Shown piece by piece: positions 5,611 to 10,408 of a stretch of 10,408 nucleotides of DNA. The notes under the pieces are model-generated. The model did no database searches, was not told the DNA's origin, and worked only from the letters and a program-made list of their open reading frames with translations. The first letter of the stretch is position 1. Every line of letters starts with the position of its first letter. This stretch comes from Betaproteobacteria bacterium (GTDB lineage Bacteria; Pseudomonadota; Gammaproteobacteria; Burkholderiales; SG8-39), in NCBI GenBank assembly GCA_947467405.1, contig CANIIN010000051.1, forward strand, positions 1 through 10,408. Direction: 5' to 3'. The translations under genes and the position numbers were made by a program.

Positions 5611-6387
5611 TTACAGCCTGACTTCAATGCCTCGGGCCGCCATCAGCTCCTTGGCCTCTTTGACAGTATGCTCCCCGAAGTGGAAAATGCTTGCCGCCAG
5701 AACGGCATCCGCGCCGCCCTCGACGACGCCCTGGGCGAGATGCTCCAGCGTTCCGACGCCGCCGCTGGCAATGACCGGCACATCAATCGCATCGACCACG
5801 GCCCTGGTCAGACGAAGATCGAACCCCTCTCGGGTTCCATCTCTATCCATGCTGGTGAGCAGGATTTCTCCAGCGCCGAGCGACTCCATGCGACGCGCCC
5901 ACTCCACGGCATCAATGCCGGTGCGATTGCGGCCACCGTGGGTAAAGACCTCCCAACGAGGGGCCGTTGTCAGATCGCCAGGATGGACCATCTTTGCATC
6001 GATCGCGACAACGATGCATTGCGCACCGTAGCGCGCCGATGCGTCGGCAACGAGCTGGGGATTCTGTACCGCCGCCGTATTGATTGACACCTTGTCCGCT
6101 CCGGCATTGAGCAGCCGCCGTACGTCCTCGACCTTTCTGACTCCACCGCCCACCGTCAGCGGAATAAAGACCTGGGACGCAACCTCTTCGATCACATGCA
6201 AGATGAGGTCACGGTCATCGGAACTGGCCGTGATATCCAGAAAGGTCAACTCATCAGCACGCTGATCGTCATATCGCTTGGCAATCTCGACCGGATCGCC
6301 TGCGTCACGCAGCGAAACAAAGTTGACGCCCTTGACCACCCTGCCGCTGGTGACGTCGAGACAGGGAATTATCCGCTTGGCTAGCAT
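5611..6387 (-). CDS. hisF: Imidazole glycerol phosphate synthase cyclase subunit HisF
   Basis: HisF is the synthase half of the glutamine-dependent enzyme that turns PRFAR and ammonia into imidazole glycerol phosphate and AICAR. The 258-residue protein is a full-length (beta-alpha)8 barrel. The two catalytic aspartates are D11 (IIPCLDV) and D130 (VVAIDAK). The phosphate-binding sites LTVGGGVR (77-84) and VIASGGVG (205-212) are intact, as is the segment LLTSMDRDGTREGFD. It receives ammonia from HisH, encoded two genes upstream in the same operon. It lies 29 bases after the hisA stop, with no strong ribosome site. HisA and HisF are homologous barrels; the LAKRIIPCLD start separates HisF from HisA. 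Confidence 0.98.
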   Translation of the reverse strand: MLAKRIIPCLDVTSGRVVKGVNFVSLRDAGDPVEIAKRYDDQRADELTFLDITASSDDRDLILHVIEEVASQVFIPLTVGGGVRKVEDVRRLLNAGADKVSINTAAVQNPQLVADASARYGAQCIVVAIDAKMVHPGDLTTAPRWEVFTHGGRNRTGIDAVEWARRMESLGAGEILLTSMDRDGTREGFDLRLTRAVVDAIDVPVIASGGVGTLEHLAQGVVEGGADAVLAASIFHFGEHTVKEAKELMAARGIEVRL

Positions 6388-6416
6388 CGTGGTGGCAGGC
6401 CGACCGAGCCCACCCG

Positions 6417-7169
6417 TCAGCTCCCGCCTTGTGCAGAGAATTTCTCTGCAGCGGCCAGGGCAGCCTTGAAATCCAGGGTGCCCTTGTAGATGGACGTCCC
6501 GGCGATGACGCCGCTGATGCCTTCCGACTCCACCTTGCAGAGGGCTTCCACGTCGGCAAGCCCCGTCAGTCCGCCGCTGGCAATCACCGGAATGCGCAGC
6601 ACACGCGCCAGCTTGACCGTCGAGTCAATATTGATCCCTGACAGCATGCCGTCGCGCCCGATGTCGGTGTAGATCACAGCTTCGACGCCGTAGTCCTGAA
6701 ACTTCAACGCCAGGTCCGTGACGTCATGGCCAGTCATCTTGGACCAACCCTCCACCGCAACCTTGCCGTCCTTGGCGTCCAGACCCACGATGATGTGACC
6801 TGAGAATGCCGTGCACGCGTCCTGCAGGAATCCCGGATTCTTGACCGCCGCTGTGCCGATGATGACGTAGGACACACCGAGATCAAGGTATCTTTCGATC
6901 GTATCCAGGTCCCGAATGCCCCCGCCCAGCTGTACAGGAATCGAATCACCGACCGTTTCCACGATTTTCCGAATCGCCGGCTCATTCTTCGGCTTGCCGG
7001 CGACCGCTCCGTTCAGATCGACAACGTGCAACCGGGCAGCCCCTTGTTCGAGCCACTGCCGCGCCATGGCGCCGGGATCCTCCGAATAGGTGGTCGAATC
7101 CTGCATGTCGCCCTGTCGGAGGCGGACGCAGTGTCCGTCCTTGATGTCAATTGCTGGAATTATGAGCAT
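6417..7169 (-). CDS. hisA: ProFAR isomerase HisA
   Basis: HisA catalyses the Amadori rearrangement of ProFAR to PRFAR, the fourth step of histidine synthesis. The 250-residue barrel starts MLIIPAIDIKDGHCVRL. The general acid/base pair is D8 (PAID) and D131 (GLDAKDGKVAVEGW). Phosphate sites QLGGGIR (80-86) and VIASGGL are present, as is YTDIGRDGML at 168-176. The sequence KVAVEGW is characteristic of HisA rather than HisF. The ATG at 7169 gives the expected first strand; no convincing ribosome site precedes it, suggesting translation depends on hisH, 60 bases upstream. Confidence 0.98.
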   Translation of the reverse strand: MLIIPAIDIKDGHCVRLRQGDMQDSTTYSEDPGAMARQWLEQGAARLHVVDLNGAVAGKPKNEPAIRKIVETVGDSIPVQLGGGIRDLDTIERYLDLGVSYVIIGTAAVKNPGFLQDACTAFSGHIIVGLDAKDGKVAVEGWSKMTGHDVTDLALKFQDYGVEAVIYTDIGRDGMLSGINIDSTVKLARVLRIPVIASGGLTGLADVEALCKVESEGISGVIAGTSIYKGTLDFKAALAAAEKFSAQGGS

Positions 7170-7229
7170 TGCGAAGCATTTCGAATCAGTTGGACAAATC
7201 GTGGTGAACCGGGGATCGGAACTGGAAAC

Positions 7230-7862
7230 TCACGGCTTCCAGACGGAAAAGTTCCGCAGCAACTGGAGTCCCGCAAGGTGACTTTTCTCAGGGTGAAACT
7301 GTACCGCAAATATGTTGTCTCGCGCTACAGCACAAGCAAATCGCAGACCGTAGTCGCAGCGTCCCGCCACGGACTCTTTATCTGCGGCGACTGCATAATA
7401 TGAATGGACGAAGTAGAACCAGTCGTCCTCGGGAATGTTTTCCCACAGCGGATGACGATCCACCTGCATGACCCGGTTCCAGCCCATGTGCGGCACCTTG
7501 AGACGTGCACCGTTGGCGTCGCGCACATCGCCTCGCGGGAAACGCCGCACATTCCCGGGGAAAATTCCCAGTCCGGGAATATCTCCCTCGTCGCTGTGAT
7601 CAAACAGCATCTGAAGGCCAATGCAAATTCCGAGAAACGGCTTTGTTCTGGATGCATTGATGACCGCGTCGCGCAAACCGCGCTCGGACAGTTCACGCAT
7701 GCAGTCCGGCATGGCGCCCTGGCCCGGAAACACGACGCGATCCGCCTGCTGAACGACTGCTGGATCCGACGTGACCTGCACATCAGCGTCTGGTGCGACG
7801 TATTCCAGCGCCTTGGAAACCGAGCGCAGGTTTCCCATTCCATAGTCGACAACGGCAATCAT
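7230..7862 (-). CDS. hisH: Imidazole glycerol phosphate synthase glutaminase subunit HisH
   Basis: HisH is a class I glutamine amidotransferase that feeds ammonia to HisF. From the ATG at 7862 it has 210 residues. The nucleophile is C80 in FLGICIGLQMLF, and H190 and E192 in VQFHPEKS complete the triad. PGQGAM at 46-51 is the equivalent of the family oxyanion-strand motif. MIAVVDYGMGNLRSV is the usual opening. An in-frame ATG at 7883 would add seven residues (MPARVRT); neither start has a strong ribosome site, so the choice rests on family length. The 63-base gap to hisB contains a small dyad, AATGA-TT-TCATT at 7902-7913. Confidence 0.97.
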   Translation of the reverse strand: MIAVVDYGMGNLRSVSKALEYVAPDADVQVTSDPAVVQQADRVVFPGQGAMPDCMRELSERGLRDAVINASRTKPFLGICIGLQMLFDHSDEGDIPGLGIFPGNVRRFPRGDVRDANGARLKVPHMGWNRVMQVDRHPLWENIPEDDWFYFVHSYYAVAADKESVAGRCDYGLRFACAVARDNIFAVQFHPEKSHLAGLQLLRNFSVWKP

Positions 7863-7925
7863 CGTCCGGACTCGCGCAGGCATCGCCCGTCTGCAGATAT
7901 CAATGATTTCATTCGCAAGCCGCCA

Positions 7926-8519
7926 TCAACCCTGCAGGGTTCCCTTGGTCGATGGGATGAGGCCAGCAGCACGCGGATCGGGTTCGACGGCCATGCGCAG
8001 TGCGCGCCCGAAGGCCTTGAAAATCGTCTCGCACTGATGATGGGAGTTCTGGCCTTTCAGGCAATCGATATGCAGGGTCACCATGGCATGGTTGACGAAT
8101 CCCCGGAAGAACTCGCCGACCAGATCGACGTCGAAATCGCCAATCAGTGCGCGCGTAAACTGCACATGCAGATCAAGGCCTGGCCGCCCGGAGAAATCGA
8201 TGACCACACGGGAGAGCGCTTCATCAAGCGGGACATAGGCATGCCCGTAACGCACGATGCCCTTCTTGTCGCCAACGGCCTTGGCCACGGCCTGCCCGAT
8301 CGTGATGCCGATATCTTCAACGGTGTGATGGGCGTCTATTTGCAGGTCACCCTGCGCCGCCACATCGAGATCGATCAACCCGTGCCGCGCGATCTGGTCA
8401 AGCATGTGATCCAGAAACGGCACGCCGGTATCCAGCTTGGAACGTCCCGTACCGTCCAGATCCAGGGAGACTGCAATCCTGGTTTCATTGGTGTTTCGGG
8501 CGATGGTGGCATTGCGCAT
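7926..8519 (-). CDS. hisB: Imidazoleglycerol-phosphate dehydratase HisB (monofunctional)
   Basis: HisB removes water from imidazole glycerol phosphate to give imidazole acetol phosphate. The 197-residue protein contains only the dehydratase domain. It has the paired metal-binding motifs DAHHTVEDIGI (H64, H65, E68) and NSHHQCETIFKAFGRAL (H160, H161, E164), as well as GVPFLDHML at 32-40. It lacks the N-terminal HAD phosphatase domain of E. coli HisB, so histidinol phosphate must be dephosphorylated by an enzyme encoded elsewhere. The start at 8519 is the usual one; AAGAGA some way upstream is a weak ribosome site. A 58-base gap with a small GC hairpin (8558-8573) separates it from hisC. Confidence 0.98.
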   Translation of the reverse strand: MRNATIARNTNETRIAVSLDLDGTGRSKLDTGVPFLDHMLDQIARHGLIDLDVAAQGDLQIDAHHTVEDIGITIGQAVAKAVGDKKGIVRYGHAYVPLDEALSRVVIDFSGRPGLDLHVQFTRALIGDFDVDLVGEFFRGFVNHAMVTLHIDCLKGQNSHHQCETIFKAFGRALRMAVEPDPRAAGLIPSTKGTLQG

Positions 8520-8577
8520 ATTGGACTTGATTCTCTTACGTTGATACAGGCTTTTGCGAGCGCGGCGCGACTCGGGG

Positions 8578-9687
8578 TCAGCCTACACGATCGCGCCGTG
8601 CCGCGCCATCGGGGAGATCGGCGATCGCCGATGAAAAGGCAGTCAGGAACAACTCGTTTTCTGCTGGTGTCCCGACCGTGATGCGCAGGCAGTTATCCAC
8701 CAGCGGGTGCATGCCATGCAGATTCTTGACCAGGATTCCCCGCGCCCGCAATCCCGCAAAGACGGCTGGCGCATTCGGAACCCTTGCCAACACGAAGTTC
8801 GCCGCACTGGGAAACGGGCTGACACCCGCAACTTGGGCAAGGCGCCGCAGCAGTACGCCGCGGCTGGTACGTATTTCAGCAGCCTGCTCCTCCAGAATGG
8901 ACGAATCGGCAAGGATCGTTTCAGCTACGCACTGCGTGAGTACGTTGACGTTGTAGGGGGAACGCACTTTGTCGAATTCACCGATCCACTCTTTGCGCCC
9001 GGTTGCGTAGCCCAACCGGATTCCGGCGAGCCCGAGTTTGGACATGGTTCTCAGCAGAACCACGTTCGAACTGTCATGGAGTCTGCCAAGCCAACTCGTT
9101 TCAGCAAACGGCTGATAGGCCTCGTCAATCACGACAATACCCGACACCGCCCCCACTATTTTCAGGATGTCCTCTGCCGCGAACAGGTTCCCGGTCGGAT
9201 TGTTCGGATAGGAAATGAACACGACGGCGGGATCATGCTCGCGTATTGCACCGATAAAAGCGGCCACATCCAGGGAAAAATCCGCTCTCAACGGAACACC
9301 GATAAATCGCGTGCCTGCAATCGTCGAATAGGCCTGGTACATGACGAAAGTCGGCACTGGCGCCATCACAACAGCCCCAGGCCTTGCGCATGCCTGAATG
9401 ATGATCTGGATAAGCTCGTCCGACCCGTTTCCCAGCAGCAGTTCGAAATCGTCCGGAATTCCCATCACGGCGCGCAGTCGCGCCTTGAGCGCAGGTGCGG
9501 TGGGATCCGGATAACGATTCAGTTCGCACCCTGCCAAACTCACCGCAAGTGCCTGCCGCAGCTTAGCCGGCAAGGAATAAGGATTCTCCATGGCGTCGAG
9601 TTTGACCATCCCGCTGGCGGACTGCACGTGATAGGCGGACATCGCCAGCACTTCATCCCGAATGACGCGTTCAGGACCTCGGGTCAT
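8578..9687 (-). CDS. hisC: Histidinol-phosphate aminotransferase HisC
   Basis: HisC is a PLP-dependent fold-type I aminotransferase that converts imidazole acetol phosphate and glutamate to histidinol phosphate. The 369-residue protein has the PLP lysine K217 in RTMSKLGLAGIRLGY, the cofactor contacts YPNNPTGN (160-167) and VIDEAY (D188), R224, and a substrate-carboxylate-type arginine R335 in CLRITVG. LDAMENPYSLP near residue 30 is typical of HisC. The start is the ATG at 9687, which overlaps the hisD stop (ATGA) and is preceded by AGGGAAG. A longer open frame to 9906 runs inside hisD and is not credible. The position between hisD and hisB favours HisC over related aromatic or Cobalamin-pathway aminotransferases. 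Confidence 0.97.
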   Translation of the reverse strand: MTRGPERVIRDEVLAMSAYHVQSASGMVKLDAMENPYSLPAKLRQALAVSLAGCELNRYPDPTAPALKARLRAVMGIPDDFELLLGNGSDELIQIIIQACARPGAVVMAPVPTFVMYQAYSTIAGTRFIGVPLRADFSLDVAAFIGAIREHDPAVVFISYPNNPTGNLFAAEDILKIVGAVSGIVVIDEAYQPFAETSWLGRLHDSSNVVLLRTMSKLGLAGIRLGYATGRKEWIGEFDKVRSPYNVNVLTQCVAETILADSSILEEQAAEIRTSRGVLLRRLAQVAGVSPFPSAANFVLARVPNAPAVFAGLRARGILVKNLHGMHPLVDNCLRITVGTPAENELFLTAFSSAIADLPDGAARRDRVG

Positions 9688-10408
9688 GACTTCCCTGCCG
9701 GGGCTTCGTAGCGGAGTTCCGCCGACCTTGCATGAGCATCCAGCCCTTCGCCACGGGCAAGTATGGACGCGACCCGACCGAGACTTTCCGCACCGCGAGC
9801 CGACACGGAAATGACGCTGGTCCGTTTCTGAAAATCGTACACCCCCAGCGGCGATGAAAACCGCGCCGTTCTGGCAGTCGGGAGAACGTGATTGGGTCCC
9901 GCGCAATAATCGCCAAGCGATTCCGAAGAATGACTGCCGCAGAAAATCGCGCCAGCATGGCGAATGCGCCCGACCCAGTTTTCCGCATCCTTGATAGACA
10001 ACTCGAGGTGTTCCGGTGCAATGGCGTTTGCGATGTCACACGCCTGGGAAATGCTGTCGACAAGAATGAAGGCGCCGCGATTTTCAACCGAAGCACGGAT
10101 GACGGCACGGCGCGGCATGGAATCCAGCATGCGGTTCATGCTGCTTTCCACCTGATCGAGATACGTTGCCGACGTCGAGATGAGTATGGATTGTGCCATC
10201 TCGTCATGCTCGGCTTGCGAGAAAAGATCCATGGCAACCCAGTCTGCCGGCGTCGTACCGTCCGCCACGACCAGAATTTCAGAGGGGCCGGCAATCATGT
10301 CGATGCCGACTGTTCCAAATACGCGACGCTTGGCGGCCGCAACATAGGCGTTGCCCGGACCGACAATCTTGTCAACGGCCGGGATGGTTTCCGTTCCATA
10401 CGCCAGCG
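9684..10408 (-). CDS. hisD: Histidinol dehydrogenase HisD, 5' end beyond the right edge
   Basis: HisD oxidises histidinol twice with NAD+ to give histidine, using zinc. About 240 C-terminal residues are visible out of roughly 430-440; the frame remains open to the right edge. Seen in order are VDKIVGPGNAYVAAAKR, VGIDMIAGPSEI, SQAEHDE (zinc-type Gln and His), PEHLEL (the catalytic Glu-His pair), SLGDYCAGPNHVLPT (zinc-type Asp) and GLDAHARSAELR (zinc-type His). All four metal positions known from E. coli HisD are therefore retained. Its stop overlaps the hisC start. In this gene order hisG would be expected upstream, but it is not in the window. The first in-frame Met inside the window (10298) is internal, not the start. 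Confidence 0.97.
   Translation of the reverse strand, partial: LAYGTETIPAVDKIVGPGNAYVAAAKRRVFGTVGIDMIAGPSEILVVADGTTPADWVAMDLFSQAEHDEMAQSILISTSATYLDQVESSMNRMLDSMPRRAVIRASVENRGAFILVDSISQACDIANAIAPEHLELSIKDAENWVGRIRHAGAIFCGSHSSESLGDYCAGPNHVLPTARTARFSSPLGVYDFQKRTSVISVSARGAESLGRVASILARGEGLDAHARSAELRYEAPAGKS

Noticed and set aside
7404..8681. A 425-codon plus-strand open frame antisense to hisH, hisB and the end of hisC
   Set aside because: It mirrors three well-conserved genes on the other strand, shows no recognisable domain, and is rich in His, Arg and Asp as expected for antisense frames of GC-rich genes.
8707..9711. A 334-codon plus-strand open frame antisense to hisC
   Set aside because: It is a shadow of hisC with no domain or plausible ribosome site; the opposite strand has all the HisC motifs.
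9688..9906. A longer HisC with 73 extra N-terminal residues
   Set aside because: The extension lies wholly inside hisD in another frame and is Arg/Gly/Cys-rich; the ATG overlapping the hisD stop has a good ribosome site and gives a normal HisC length.
1..10408. A novel defence, mobile or secondary-metabolite system
   Set aside because: Every long stretch is accounted for by conserved housekeeping genes; I saw no transposase, integrase, direct-repeat array, toxin-antitoxin pair or unknown gene.

Overview
The window is an ordinary, densely packed chromosomal region of a moderately GC-rich Proteobacterium, most likely a betaproteobacterium. The assignment rests on gene order: a histidine operon running into a HIT-family gene, then tatABC, an HtrA-type protease and the cytochrome bc1 genes. 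It also rests on the style of the proteins, such as unfused HisI and HisE, a monofunctional HisB, a short TatA, and a cytochrome b with 14/15 haem-histidine spacing. I see no insertion sequences, phage genes, tRNA or rRNA genes, or CRISPR arrays, and nothing that looks recently transferred.

Layout from left to right. Positions 2-877 (minus) hold the N-terminal two thirds or so of cytochrome b (petB), and 880-1464 (minus) hold the Rieske protein (petA). A 314-base intergenic region at 1465-1778 follows; it carries a convincing sigma70-type promoter for petAB, an AT-rich block with an inverted repeat, and the start of the next gene. Positions 1779-2942 (plus) encode a membrane-anchored, single-PDZ HtrA/DegS-like serine protease, the only gene on the plus strand. 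It converges on tatC with an 18-base gap, and two hairpins lie at the junction. From there to the right edge everything is on the minus strand. In the direction of transcription the order is hisD (start beyond the right edge), hisC, hisB, hisH, hisA, hisF, hisI, hisE, a HIT/HinT gene, tatA, tatB and tatC.

The genes form three functional groups. The his genes supply most of the histidine pathway: phosphoribosyl-ATP pyrophosphohydrolase, phosphoribosyl-AMP cyclohydrolase, isomerase, both subunits of imidazole glycerol phosphate synthase, dehydratase, aminotransferase and dehydrogenase. hisG and a histidinol-phosphate phosphatase are not in the window. The tat genes make the twin-arginine translocase, which exports folded proteins. 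The pet genes encode the bc1 complex, whose Rieske subunit here carries an N-terminal twin-arginine motif and is therefore a probable client of the Tat system encoded about 1.5 kb away. The HtrA protease could police envelope proteins, including bc1, but that is inference. Stop/start overlaps or near-contacts at hisD/hisC, hisI/hisE, hisE/HIT and HIT/tatA tie histidine biosynthesis and Tat export into what looks like one transcript.

I found no clear undescribed system. The observations worth a second look are regulatory or organisational: the AT-rich dyad/Fur-like site between petA and the protease gene, the hairpins at the protease/tatC junction and between tatA and tatB, the his-HIT-tat coupling, and the non-ATG starts.
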